From positions 122,286 to 186,285 of the forward strand of contig NZ_JACHFL010000009.1 in the NCBI RefSeq assembly GCF_014201875.1: DNA of 64,000 bases, given 5' to 3'. The stretch is from Deinococcus humi (GTDB lineage: Bacteria > Deinococcota > Deinococci > Deinococcales > Deinococcaceae). Below the pieces are notes generated by a model that saw nothing but the letters and a program-made list of their open reading frames with translations, was not told the DNA's origin and did not search any database. A program made the position numbers and the translations under genes. This document shows, piece after piece, positions 1-8,282 of this stretch (the first letter of the stretch is position 1; each line of letters begins with the position of its first letter).

Positions 1-1077
1 CTGGTCCATCCTGAACGCGGCGCGGCGCTGGTGGCCTGGGGTGAGCCACCTGCGCTGGACCTGTACGGCGAGGGCCTGAGCGGCGTGAGTGTGGAGCAGA
101 AAGTGGGGGTGGCTCTGGCGCTGGAATCGGCGGCGAAGGAAGCCGATCCGCGCGTGACCACCATTCCCTACGGCGGCTACCAGGACGGCGACATTCACGC
201 CCTGATCGCCAACACCGAGGGGCTGGAGCGCACAGACGCGCAGCTGTATGCCATGCAGTACGTCTACCCACTGGTCAGTGAGGACGGGCAGACCAAGATG
301 AGCGGCGACTGGCAGTTCACCCGCGAATTCACTGAACTCGATCCCACCCGCACCGCGCTCAGCGCGGTGGAAAAGGCCACCCGGCTGCTGGGGGCCAGGC
401 CCGCGCCCAGCGGGACCTTCCCCGCTGTCTTTAGCGGTGAGTGCCTGGCCGAGGTGCTGATGCTGTTCTCGCCGATCTTCAGTGGGCGCATGGTCGAGGA
501 GGGCAAATCGCCGCTGGCGGGCCGCCTGGGCGAAACCATCGCCAGCCCACTGGTCACGCTGGTGGACGACGCCACCCTGCCGCGCGGCCTGAGTTCACGC
601 GCCTTCGACGCCGAGGGCTGCCCCAGCGCCCCGCTGACCCTGGTGGACGGCGGACGCCTGAGCGCCTTCATGCACAATCAGGACACCGCGGCCCGCGCTG
701 GCACCGTCAGCACCGGCCACGCCAGCCGCCACGGCTACCAGGGCACCGTGAGCGTCGGCCCCAGCAACCTGATGCTGCTGGCCGGAAACACGCCCGCCGC
801 AGGGTTGACCGGCGGCCTGACTGGGGTGCGCGTCACGGGTGTATCGGGCGGTCACGCGGGCGCCAACCCCATTACCGGCGATTTCAGTCTGGAGGCGGAG
901 GGCTTCTGGTTCGAGAACGGTGCCGAGCAGCACCCGCTGGAAGTGTTCACCGTGGCGGGGAACTTCCTGGAACTGCTGGCAGGCATCGAGGCCGTCGGCG
1001 ACGAGATTGAGTGGTCCAACTATTCTGCCGGGGCACCCGCCGTGCGCGTGGGGGCGCTGGGCATCGGCGGCAGCTGA
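1..1077 (+). CDS. TldE/PmbA family protein, metalloprotease partner subunit (5' end outside window)
   Basis: The frame is open from base 1 and continues upstream, so the N-terminus is missing; the GTG at 31 is only an internal codon. The C-terminal signature is clear: a glycine-rich GGHAGANPITGDFSLEAEGF stretch and the following FENG motif are typical of the TldD/PmbA family. No HExxxH zinc motif is visible in this part, which fits TldE/PmbA rather than TldD, whose motif carries the catalytic zinc; the missing N-terminal part cannot be judged. TldD/TldE pairs degrade unfolded peptides and mature some modified peptides, so tldD may lie just upstream. The gene ends 1 base before the convergent DUF1684 gene. 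Confidence 0.85.
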   Translation: MVHPERGAALVAWGEPPALDLYGEGLSGVSVEQKVGVALALESAAKEADPRVTTIPYGGYQDGDIHALIANTEGLERTDAQLYAMQYVYPLVSEDGQTKMSGDWQFTREFTELDPTRTALSAVEKATRLLGARPAPSGTFPAVFSGECLAEVLMLFSPIFSGRMVEEGKSPLAGRLGETIASPLVTLVDDATLPRGLSSRAFDAEGCPSAPLTLVDGGRLSAFMHNQDTAARAGTVSTGHASRHGYQGTVSVGPSNLMLLAGNTPAAGLTGGLTGVRVTGVSGGHAGANPITGDFSLEAEGFWFENGAEQHPLEVFTVAGNFLELLAGIEAVGDEIEWSNYSAGAPAVRVGALGIGGS

Positions 1078-1078
1078 G

Positions 1079-1699
1079 TCAGAAGGCCCGTTCGCCTGCC
1101 CGCACCGGGCCGCTCAGCACGTTTTGTGGCGGCGCGAGCGGGCAGCTCCAGCGCGGGTCGTAAAAGCAGGACGGGTGGAAGGCGAAATTGAAGTCCAGCA
1201 CCAGTTCGCCGGACGCCGTACGGCCCAGATCCGCGCTCTTGGCGGTGTCCAGCAGGTAGCGCCCGCCGCCATAACTCTGCCCACCGCTGGTGGCATCCCG
1301 GAACGGCAGGAATACGCCGCCACCGTACACGTCGATCCAGTACACGTCGAGCGTCCCTATCGGCAGCACCACGCTCCCGAAGCGGACCAGGGGCATGGCC
1401 TGTCCGGTGGAGGACGCGACCGTCAGGCGTTCCTGCGGTACGGCAACGTCCACCCGTGCGGTGAACGCCAGCGCCGGCTCGTACGGCCAGCACGGCAGTT
1501 GCGTGAATGATGCTCGTGCCGCCGCGTCCAGCGGGGACTGGGCATGGTGTTTGAACAGCGCGTTGCGCCCCGTCTGCCAATGTTGATGGGCCGCCCCCGG
1601 GTCACGTGGCAACTCGTCCCGGACACGGGCGTACAGCGCGCTGGCCTCACGCCGCCAGTCAAGGAGATCGAGCCAGGCCTTGGATGCGTCGGAAGACAT
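1079..1699 (-). CDS. DUF1684 domain protein
   Basis: 206 residues, soluble, no signal peptide. The C-terminal half carries the DUF1684 hallmarks: a GGGRYLLDTAKSAD segment, then DFNFAFHPSCFYDPRWSCPL and a PPQN motif, near residues 140-195. The family is widespread in bacteria and has no established biochemical role. The start is supported by a TAGGAT box (1711-1706) six bases upstream, so the mRNA is probably leaderless. It is transcribed divergently from mqnE, 84 bases away, and both genes have this arrangement. Confidence 0.8.
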   Translation of the reverse strand: MSSDASKAWLDLLDWRREASALYARVRDELPRDPGAAHQHWQTGRNALFKHHAQSPLDAAARASFTQLPCWPYEPALAFTARVDVAVPQERLTVASSTGQAMPLVRFGSVVLPIGTLDVYWIDVYGGGVFLPFRDATSGGQSYGGGRYLLDTAKSADLGRTASGELVLDFNFAFHPSCFYDPRWSCPLAPPQNVLSGPVRAGERAF

Positions 1700-1783
1700 G
1701 CCGATATCCTACGCGCTCTTGATGGCCCTCTGACCGGGCAAAAGGGACACTTTCGGGCTGGCCCTGGGCGTATCCTCACCTCT

Positions 1784-2914
1784 ATGAAGTGGCTCCGTGA
1801 CCAGACCTTAAGCGACGTCGTGGACAAGGTAGAGGCAGGTGAGCGTCTGAGTTTCGAGGACGGCCTGCGCCTGTTCCACACCCGTGACCTGAACGCGCTG
1901 ATGCGGCTGGCGAACCTGCGAAAGGAGCGCCTGCACGGCGATAAGGTGTTCTTCGTCCATTCGATGCGCCTGGAATTCACCAACATCTGCTACGTGGGCT
2001 GCACTTTCTGCGCCTTCGCCGCACACAAGAATGAGGAGCGGGCCTGGGACTACAGCCCCGAGCAGGTGGTGGAACAGGTGCGCCGCCGCTACCTGCCCGG
2101 CATCACCGAGCTTCACATGAGCAGCGGCCACCACCCCAACCACAAGTGGGAGTACTACCCCGCGATGGTGCGCGGGCTGCGCGAGGCGTTCCCGGACTTG
2201 CAGGTCAAGGCGTTTACCGCCGCCGAGATTGAACACCTGGCCAAGATCAGCAAGAAGCCCACGCTGGAAGTGCTGCGCGAACTGAAGGACGCGGGCCTGA
2301 GCGCCATGCCGGGGGGCGGCGCAGAGATCTTTGCGGACCGGGTCCGCCAGCAGGTGGCGAAGAACAAGGTCAAGGCCGAGAAGTGGCTCCAGATTCACCG
2401 CGAGGCCCACAGCCTGGGGATGCGGACCAACGCCACCATGCTCTACGGCCACATCGAAACGCTCGAGGAGCGCCTGGACCACATGGACAGGCTGCGGAAG
2501 GTGCAGGACGAGACAGGTGGGTTCCACGCCTTCATTCCCCTGGCCTTCCAGCCGCTGGGCAACACGCTGGCGCAGAATCTGGGCAAGACCGACTTCACCA
2601 CCGGACTGGACGACCTGCGAAATCTGGCCGTGGCGCGCATCTATCTGGACAATTTCCCGCACGTCAAGGGCTACTGGGTGATGATCGGCAGCGAGTTGAC
2701 GCAGGTCTCCCTGGACTGGGGCGTGTCCGACATTGACGGCACCATTCAGGAGGAGCACATCGCCCACGCGGCGGGGGCCACCAGCCCTATGGCGTTGTCC
2801 GAGGCGGGCATGATCCGCATGATCCAGCACGCCGGACGCACGCCTGTGTTGCGCGACGCCTATTACAACGAGTTGCAGACCTTCCCCAGGACTGAGGCCG
2901 AGGCCGCCGATTAA
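1784..2914 (+). CDS. mqnE: Aminodeoxyfutalosine synthase (radical SAM, menaquinone biosynthesis)
   Basis: 376 residues. MqnE joins 3-[(1-carboxyvinyl)oxy]benzoate to the adenosyl moiety of SAM, giving aminodeoxyfutalosine in the cytosolic futalosine route to menaquinone. The radical-SAM cluster motif ICYVGCTFCAF (Cx3Cx2C) lies near residue 66, followed by conserved segments such as ELHMSSGHHP and MPGGGAEIF. An open frame extends upstream to 1544, but the ATG at 1784 is preferred because the family starts here and a TATCCT box (1771-1776) sits seven bases before it, indicating a leaderless mRNA. MqnA, the preceding enzyme in the pathway, lies two genes downstream. Confidence 0.95.
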   Translation: MKWLRDQTLSDVVDKVEAGERLSFEDGLRLFHTRDLNALMRLANLRKERLHGDKVFFVHSMRLEFTNICYVGCTFCAFAAHKNEERAWDYSPEQVVEQVRRRYLPGITELHMSSGHHPNHKWEYYPAMVRGLREAFPDLQVKAFTAAEIEHLAKISKKPTLEVLRELKDAGLSAMPGGGAEIFADRVRQQVAKNKVKAEKWLQIHREAHSLGMRTNATMLYGHIETLEERLDHMDRLRKVQDETGGFHAFIPLAFQPLGNTLAQNLGKTDFTTGLDDLRNLAVARIYLDNFPHVKGYWVMIGSELTQVSLDWGVSDIDGTIQEEHIAHAAGATSPMALSEAGMIRMIQHAGRTPVLRDAYYNELQTFPRTEAEAAD

Positions 2915-2955
2915 CGCGGTGCCGTCCGGTTATCCAGTAGGCTGGGAGCATCGCC

Positions 2956-3315
2956 GTGCTGCCGCTCAATGACACCTCCCAGGCTGACCTCGATGCGGTG
3001 CTGCTCCTCGATGACCGCTGGAACGCCGCCTACCACCGCCGCAGCCCGCAGGAGATGGCGCAGGTGCTCGCCGCCGACTGGCTGGCCTTCTTCCCGGACG
3101 GGCAGGTGGTTTTCAAACGGGATGCCCTGGAGGGTATGGCACGCAACCCAGCCGCCACCCTGGTCTTCGAGCGCCATGCTTCACGCGTCTTCGGCGACAC
3201 GGCCATCACGCGCGGCACGCTGTACGCCGACGGCAAGCGGATCCAGAGCTTCCTGCGGGTGTACGCCCGGCGGGAGGGCGAATGGCAAGCGGTGAGCGTG
3301 CAGGTGGTGCCATGA
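2956..3315 (+). CDS. NTF2-like (DUF4440/SnoaL-type) small protein
   Basis: 119 residues with a GTG start. The pattern resembles the cone-shaped NTF2-like fold: an N-terminal helix pair (LLLDDRWNAAYHRRSPQEM), a DWLAFFPDGQVVFKRDAL segment, and a C-terminal strand run ending in EGEWQAVSVQVVP. These proteins are often small enzymes or ligand-binding modules; no catalytic assignment is possible here. It lies 41 bases after mqnE and 43 bases before mqnA on the same strand, so it is probably co-transcribed with menaquinone genes. A TAGGCT box lies 12 bases before the GTG, slightly farther than for the leaderless genes nearby. Confidence 0.7.
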   Translation: MLPLNDTSQADLDAVLLLDDRWNAAYHRRSPQEMAQVLAADWLAFFPDGQVVFKRDALEGMARNPAATLVFERHASRVFGDTAITRGTLYADGKRIQSFLRVYARREGEWQAVSVQVVP

Positions 3316-3358
3316 CACACGCCGAAGCAGCGCGCCACATTTTTCTCTGGAGCTGCCC

Positions 3359-4204
3359 ATGACCTACCGCGCCGGATGGATCCACTTCACCAACGTTGCC
3401 CCGATCCTCGATTCGCTGACGTTGCCCCCGGGCGTCACGGCCATCACGGGCGTGCCGACCCAGATGAACGCCGCGCTGCTGTCGGGCGAGGTAGACATCG
3501 CCAATATCAGCGCGGTGGAATTTATCCGCCACGCCGATGTCCTCGAAGCCCTGCCCGATTTCAGCGTCAGTGTGCTGGGGCCGGTTTACTCGGTCAACCT
3601 GTTCCACACCCGCCCGCTGGACGAGCTGCGCCGGATCGCCCTGACTGCCCAGTCGGCCATGAGCGTGGCGCTGCTGGAGGTGCTGCTGCGTGAGCGCGGC
3701 CTCTCCCCCACCCTGGAACGCGCCGAGGGCGAGGCGGAGGAGCTGCTCGCGGATGGGTATGACGGCGTGCTGCGAATTGGTGACAGCGCCCTGCGCGAGT
3801 GGTACCGCGTCGTTGGGCCGCTGACCACAGAGCGCACCATGACCATGTTGCCGGACAGTGGGCGCGGCGTGACCGTCACCGATCTGGCCGAGGATTGGTT
3901 CCGCCTGACCGGCCACCCCTTCGTGTTCGCCGTATGGGCCTACCGCAAGGACCGTCCCCCCCCACCCGAGCTGGTGCAGGCCATGCGCGTGGCCCGCCGG
4001 GAAGGCATTGGACATCTAGCAGACGTGGCCGGGCGGCACGCGGCCCAGCTGGGACTGCCTGAACGGGTGGTGCAACACTATCTGTGGAACTTTCGCTACC
4101 ACCTGGAAGCGCCAGACCGGCTGGGTTTACAGGAATTTGCCGCCAAAGCGGTGCCGGACCACGCACAGCTCTGCTTCGGCAGAAGGCCCGGTGAAGCGGG
4201 CTGA
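3359..4204 (+). CDS. mqnA: Chorismate dehydratase (menaquinone biosynthesis)
   Basis: 281 residues. MqnA removes water from chorismate to give 3-[(1-carboxyvinyl)oxy]benzoate, the first step of the futalosine pathway and the substrate of MqnE. The protein has the periplasmic-binding-protein-like fold of the family: an N-terminal W-I-H-F-T-N-V-A-P segment, GEVDIANISAVEF near residue 42, DGVLRIGDSAL near residue 135, and DLAEDWFRLTGHPFVFAVW near residue 180. The ATG follows a weak purine stretch. A run of eight C residues near 3957 codes for prolines. Followed by a terminator-like hairpin at 4231. Confidence 0.88.
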   Translation: MTYRAGWIHFTNVAPILDSLTLPPGVTAITGVPTQMNAALLSGEVDIANISAVEFIRHADVLEALPDFSVSVLGPVYSVNLFHTRPLDELRRIALTAQSAMSVALLEVLLRERGLSPTLERAEGEAEELLADGYDGVLRIGDSALREWYRVVGPLTTERTMTMLPDSGRGVTVTDLAEDWFRLTGHPFVFAVWAYRKDRPPPPELVQAMRVARREGIGHLADVAGRHAAQLGLPERVVQHYLWNFRYHLEAPDRLGLQEFAAKAVPDHAQLCFGRRPGEAG

Positions 4205-4230
4205 CTGGAACGGCTCTGCAAGCCACGCAA

Positions 4231-4256
4231 AAAGGGAACCTCTATTGGCTCCCTTT
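4231..4256 (+). terminator. Terminator-like hairpin after mqnA
   Basis: The arms AAAGGGAACC and GGCTCCCTTT can pair with one mismatch around a six-base TCTATT loop, just after the mqnA stop. There is only a short T stretch, so it is a weak intrinsic terminator candidate. The rest of the 4205-4476 gap holds only the crotonase promoter. Confidence 0.5.
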
Positions 4257-4476
4257 GCTGAAGTTCAAAGCTCACGGGTCTTCTCCCGCTCCTTTGTTCG
4301 CACGTCCGTTTTTAAGGTTCCCGGAGGTGGACGTCGCCCTCAAGTGCATATGTACATCGTGGATTGCACAGCATGGCTTTCTCAAGCCAGAAAAACAAAT
4401 ATAAATCATTGGGATAAAGAAGTCAAGCTCAGCTGGTTTTAGACCGGGTCCAAGTGAAGGCGTTACACTGGCGGGC

Positions 4477-5217
4477 ATGACCTATCAAACCGTTCGCCTC
4501 TCACGGCAGGGCGAGGTGGCCACCCTGACCCTGAGCGCCAAGATGGGCAGCATGGGGCCGGACTTCTGGCGCGAGATGCCGCAGGCCCTGGCCGAGCTGG
4601 GGGACGCGCGCGTGTTGATCGTGCGTGGCGAGAAGATCTTTAGCGCGGGCCTGGATGTGAAAACTAACGCGGCTCAGATTGGACCGGTCCTGGGCGACGT
4701 GGCCGGATTCAGGGCCGTGGTGGACACGATGCACGCGGTCACCGAGGGACTGGCCGCGCTGCCGATTCCAGTGATCGCCGCCGTGCACGGGTGGTGCATC
4801 GGCGCGGGGCTGGAGCTGATCAGCGGTGCGGACATCCGCATCTGCAGCAGCGACGCCCGATTCAGCCTGCCAGAAGTGAAGCTGGGGATCGCCGCCGATC
4901 TGGGCGGTCTACAACGCCTGCCGCACCTGATCGGACGCGGGCGCACGGCGCATCTGGCGCTGACTGGGGAAGCCATTGATGCTGAGACCGCCGAGATCTG
5001 GGGGCTGGTGACCGAGGTCATGGACACCCCGGATGACCTGTTCGCCAGGGCCGACGAACTGGCCGCCCAGCTCGTCGCCCTATCGCCCAAGGCGCTGGAA
5101 GGCACCAAACGCGCCCTGACCGATGACCTGCCGCACGCCGAGAGCCTGAGCAACGCCGTGGAGTGGAACGCGCGGCACATGACGCTGGACGGCCTGCAGA
5201 ACGCGCTGAAAAAGTAA
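4477..5217 (+). CDS. Crotonase family protein, dienoyl-CoA isomerase-like
   Basis: 246 residues, a full-length crotonase fold. Oxyanion-hole segments are FSAGLDVK (about residue 55) and [18 protein letters not shown] (about residue 105). The segment [20 protein letters not shown] carries a Glu and then an Asp in the positions used by delta(3,5)-delta(2,4)-dienoyl-CoA isomerases, where the AAD-G-LQRLP signature is characteristic. The likely role is moving double bonds during degradation of unsaturated fatty acids; enoyl-CoA hydratase is the alternative. A TACACT box (4464-4469) seven bases before the ATG suggests a leaderless transcript. It stands alone, with a strong hairpin behind it. A dienoyl-CoA-reductase-like SDR is encoded at 50402. 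Confidence 0.8.
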   Translation: MTYQTVRLSRQGEVATLTLSAKMGSMGPDFWREMPQALAELGDARVLIVRGEKIFSAGLDVKTNAAQIGPVLGDVAGFRAVVDTMHAVTEGLAALPIPVIAAVHGWCIGAGLELISGADIRICSSDARFSLPEVKLGIAADLGGLQRLPHLIGRGRTAHLALTGEAIDAETAEIWGLVTEVMDTPDDLFARADELAAQLVALSPKALEGTKRALTDDLPHAESLSNAVEWNARHMTLDGLQNALKK

Positions 5218-5221
5218 GTTG

Positions 5222-5264
5222 GCAAGGAACCGGGGCCACAGGCATTTCCCTGTGGCCTCCTTGC
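5222..5264 (+). terminator. Bipartite hairpin terminator after the crotonase gene
   Basis: A perfect 9-bp stem (GGCCACAGG at 5234-5242 with CCTGTGGCC at 5249-5257) is stacked on a second 7-bp stem (GCAAGGA at 5222 with TCCTTGC at 5258-5264), leaving a small left-side bulge. There is no long T run. The position directly after the stop codon supports transcription termination. Confidence 0.6.
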
Positions 5265-5557
5265 TGCCAGCATTGGGGGGTAGTCCGCGAAATACGTTGC
5301 CCGAGCTATCAAGCATTCTGGACAGCCCATCACCCTGGGCTCGGCCTGCTGGTGAACTGCGAGACGCGCAACACCAGTCAAACTTTTTGATTTAGACAGG
5401 TCTTCTCACTCTCAATACATGACGTATTAAAGCCATCACGCCAGCTCAATATTTCAAAGGTGCCGGAGAGCTGGCAGCAGCATCAATGCCATCTGTGGAG
5501 AAATCGCCTGCTTCAACGGCTGTTTACAAACACATTTTGGAACAGACAATATCGCTT

Positions 5558-5600
5558 ATCTCATATTACTCATAGTTTGATTTATAATTATGAGATTATA
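5558..5600 (+). promoter_or_regulatory. nadV promoter with inverted repeat (candidate operator)
   Basis: The 5265-5624 stretch is markedly AT-rich compared with its surroundings. It contains a perfect TATAAT (5583-5588) about 37 bases before the nadV ATG. Perfect 8-base inverted arms, ATCTCATA (5558-5565) and TATGAGAT (5589-5596), bracket this -10 box, so a bound repressor would cover the promoter. No good -35 match is present, which suggests an activator or an atypical promoter. NAD genes in bacteria are often controlled by NrtR, NiaR or NadQ type repressors; which one, if any, acts here cannot be told. The rest of the gap (5265-5557) shows nothing else convincing. Confidence 0.5.
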
Positions 5601-5624
5601 GAGCAGAACCACAGGAGGCTCACC

Positions 5625-7025
5625 ATGACCCGCACCGCCCTCCCCCACCTGAGCGACGACAATCTGATTCTGGACACCGACAGCTACAAGAGCAGCCACT
5701 TCTTGCAGTACCCGCCCGGCACCACGCGGCTGTTCTCATACCTGGAATCGCGCGGCGGGCGCTATCCGGTCACCCGCTTTTTCGGACTGCAGTACATTCT
5801 GGACCGTTACCTGACACGCCGCATCACAGCAGAGATGGTGGACGAGGCCAGAGATCTGATCGAGGCACACGGCGAACCCTTCCCCTACGACGGCTGGATG
5901 CGCGTGGTCAATGTCCACGGTGGCAAACTTCCGCTGGAAGTGAGGGCCGTCCCGGAAGGGACCCTCGTCCCCATCCACAACGTGCTGATGAGCGTGACCA
6001 ACACCGATCCCGAGTTGCCCTGGCTGGTGGGCTGGTTCGAGACCATGCTGATGCGGGTGTGGTACCCGGTCACGGTCTGCACGCAGAGCTGGCATATTCG
6101 TCAGATCATCGGCAAGGCGCTGGAGCAGACCTGCGACACCCCCGAGGCGGAACTGCCCTTCAAGCTGCACGACTTCGGCAGCCGCGGGGTGTCCAGCCGC
6201 GAGAGCGCGGGCTTGGGGGCGCTGGCGCATCTGGTCAACTTTCAGGGCAGCGACACCCTGGAAGCCCTGCGTGTGGCGCGCAACCACTACGACACCGACA
6301 TCGCGGGTTTCTCGATCCCCGCCGCCGAGCACAGCACGATCACCAGTTGGGGCAAGGAGCATGAGGTAGACGCCTACCGCAACATGGTCACGCAGTTCGG
6401 CAAGCCGGGTAGCCTCTACGCCGTGGTCAGCGACAGCTACGACCTGAAGTACGCCATCAACACCCACTGGGGTGAAACCCTGCGGCAACTGGTGATCGAT
6501 AGCGGCGGCACGCTGGTGGTGCGGCCCGACAGCGGCGAACCGCCTGCGATGGTCCGGCTGGCCGTGCGTGCCCTGGCTGCCAAGTTCGGGACCACGGTCA
6601 ACAAGAAGGGCTATCAGGTGCTCAACCATGTGCGCGTGATTCAGGGCGACGGCATCGACGAGGTGACCATCACCCAGATTCTGCAGAACCTGCTGATCGA
6701 CGGTTTCTCCGCCGAGAACGTCAGCTTTGGTATGGGCGGCGCGCTGTTGCAAAAGGTAGACCGCGACACCCAGCGCTTCGCCTACAAGGCCAGCGCGGGC
6801 GTGATCGACGGTGCGTACCGGGGCATCTACAAGGACCCTGTAACCGATCCCGGCAAACGCAGCAAGGACGGTGTGCTCGATCTGGTCATGGAAAATGGCC
6901 GCATGACCACCCGCGCCTATTACACCTTCGACACCGACTTCCCCGGCTCGTTGATGCGGACGGTCTACAGGGATGGGGAGTTGCTGGTGCGGGAGAGCTT
7001 GGAGGCTGTGCGGGGGCGAGGGTGA
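5625..7025 (+). CDS. nadV: Nicotinamide phosphoribosyltransferase
   Basis: 466 residues, the full NAMPT/NadV length. It converts nicotinamide and PRPP to NMN, a one-step salvage that avoids nicotinate. Diagnostic segments are KLHDFGSRGVSSRESAGLG (about residue 187), the catalytic-His loop IPAAEHSTITSWG (about residue 234), VVRPDSGEP (about residue 300) and GDGID; each closely parallels human NAMPT. The start at 5625 is chosen because a strong AGGAGG (5613-5618) lies seven bases upstream, although the frame is open from 5460. The stop overlaps the next start (GTGA), so the downstream genes are translationally coupled. NMN produced here can be adenylated by NadR at the end of the cluster. Confidence 0.96.
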   Translation: MTRTALPHLSDDNLILDTDSYKSSHFLQYPPGTTRLFSYLESRGGRYPVTRFFGLQYILDRYLTRRITAEMVDEARDLIEAHGEPFPYDGWMRVVNVHGGKLPLEVRAVPEGTLVPIHNVLMSVTNTDPELPWLVGWFETMLMRVWYPVTVCTQSWHIRQIIGKALEQTCDTPEAELPFKLHDFGSRGVSSRESAGLGALAHLVNFQGSDTLEALRVARNHYDTDIAGFSIPAAEHSTITSWGKEHEVDAYRNMVTQFGKPGSLYAVVSDSYDLKYAINTHWGETLRQLVIDSGGTLVVRPDSGEPPAMVRLAVRALAAKFGTTVNKKGYQVLNHVRVIQGDGIDEVTITQILQNLLIDGFSAENVSFGMGGALLQKVDRDTQRFAYKASAGVIDGAYRGIYKDPVTDPGKRSKDGVLDLVMENGRMTTRAYYTFDTDFPGSLMRTVYRDGELLVRESLEAVRGRG

Positions 7026-7690
7026 GCAAGCAGCTTGAACGTGTCCTGCCAATCCTGACGACTATACCCGGTGTCAATATTCCGGCCACACTGCTTCAAG
7101 GTCTTTATATTGCCGCCAGCCAGCGCAAGATGGAGCAATTTGAAGGGGCGCTGCGTTACGAAGTCAATCTGCTGAATCGAAAGATTGAAGCTGGGAAACT
7201 GGTTCTGGACCGCGAGTACATCAAATCCGAAGCCTTTGCCGCCAACGTGATACAGGCCTTGAGAGCAGCAGAAGTCGCAGAGTCAGAGGACAAACTGCAT
7301 TTCATCGCGCGAGCGCTGGCCGGATGTTCTCTAAGCTTCCCTTCGCCCCGACTGGATCGCTTTCAGACTTTGAGAATTATCGAGGGCATGTCGGATCGTG
7401 AAATGACGGTCTTCGTCGCCTATTTTCAAATTCTTGATCCGATCAACCCGTATGACGACTTTATTCCAGTAGACACGCAGGTTTCTGTCGCCGGCCTCAC
7501 GCGCCAAGAGTTTGTCTCTGCATTGTTGGGGCTTGAGCAACTTGGTCTTCTCAGCAAGGAAAACCTGACTAATCAAGAAGGCGATTGGAGACCGACGCCG
7601 AGTCGTTCTGGATCTGGTTTCGCCTGGAAACTGACCAGTCTCGCTCGGCAGGTGGCCAGCCTCAGCCAGTTTGGTGAGGATGACATATGA
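7022..7690 (+). CDS. Unknown helical protein with winged-helix-like C-terminus, in the NAD-salvage cluster
   Basis: 222 residues, GTG start overlapping the nadV stop by four bases. The N-terminus is mildly hydrophobic (residues 8-32, with the PGVNIPATLLQGLYIAA segment). It is followed by a helical region (EGALRYEVNLLNRKIE; then AFAANVIQALRAAEVAESED and KLHFIARALAG) of a kind seen in many uncharacterised accessory-gene proteins, and a C-terminal part (about 130-215) with the pattern of a winged helix (SVAGLTRQEFVSALLGLEQLGLLSKE). Base composition is less GC-rich than nadV or nadR, suggesting acquisition. I do not recognise a named family. The tight coupling to nadV implies a role linked to NAD metabolism or its control. 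Confidence 0.65.
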   Translation: MSKQLERVLPILTTIPGVNIPATLLQGLYIAASQRKMEQFEGALRYEVNLLNRKIEAGKLVLDREYIKSEAFAANVIQALRAAEVAESEDKLHFIARALAGCSLSFPSPRLDRFQTLRIIEGMSDREMTVFVAYFQILDPINPYDDFIPVDTQVSVAGLTRQEFVSALLGLEQLGLLSKENLTNQEGDWRPTPSRSGSGFAWKLTSLARQVASLSQFGEDDI

Positions 7691-7808
7691 CTGGTGTTAG
7701 CGGAGCCGGGGCAACGAACGTTCCTTGTGCAGGAGGAAGTGGCCTGAGAACTGAAGGCTCTGGCACGGCGGATGGCGGTTTTGTGTCGGCCTGGAGGAGT
7801 AAAGAACG

Positions 7809-8282
7809 ATGAAGAACGACTGGCTGGACACACTTTTCCCGCCTAACGCCGAGCGCACAGTGCCCTGGCCCCCTGTAGGTGAGACCGTAACGCTCTGGCG
7901 TCCTACAAGCCTACACGAGCTTCAACTGGTGGCACAGACTGGCTGGCAAAACTGGCCGCCCCGCCTGCCAGATCAGCCGATCTTTTATCCAGTGCTCAAC
8001 CGCCTCTATGCGGAGGAAATTGCGCGCGACTGGAACGCGAAACGTAATGACCCACCCATCGGCTTCATCACCGAATTTGAAGTTCAAGCCGAGGTGGCGA
8101 TCCAGTACAAAGTTCAGGTGGTAGGGACGCAGGACCGCCATCAGGAATTGTGGGTGCCCGCCGAAGAACTGAACGATTTTAATTGGGCGATTGTGGGACC
8201 AATTCGTGTGATAGGGCATTTCGCGGGCAAAGGCTACACCGGTGCTATCGATCCGGAAACGCATCTGCCAGAGGACTTTTGA
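7809..8282 (+). CDS. Small protein resembling the ADP-ribosylation/crystallin J1 group
   Basis: 157 residues, ATG preceded by GGAGGAG (7794-7800). After a short N-terminus it has a compact domain (about residues 20-140): VTLWRPTSLHELQLV, then PPRLPDQPIFYPVLN, YAEEIARDWN, and a C-terminal ELWVPAEELNDFNWAIVGPI. This pattern matches, from memory, small bacterial proteins annotated as ADP-ribosylation/crystallin J1. The order of an LxR strand, a Y-containing strand and a late Glu recalls ADP-ribosyltransferase folds, but catalysis is inference. Its stop overlaps the pnuC start by one base (TGATG). An enzyme that spends NAD and releases nicotinamide would fit beside NadV and NadR. Confidence 0.6.
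   Translation: MKNDWLDTLFPPNAERTVPWPPVGETVTLWRPTSLHELQLVAQTGWQNWPPRLPDQPIFYPVLNRLYAEEIARDWNAKRNDPPIGFITEFEVQAEVAIQYKVQVVGTQDRHQELWVPAEELNDFNWAIVGPIRVIGHFAGKGYTGAIDPETHLPEDF

Noticed and set aside
5736..7052. 438-codon minus-strand frame opposite nadV
   Set aside because: It is antisense to a clear NadV protein; composition is the usual high-GC shadow with His/Gly/Ala-rich text and no recognisable domain.
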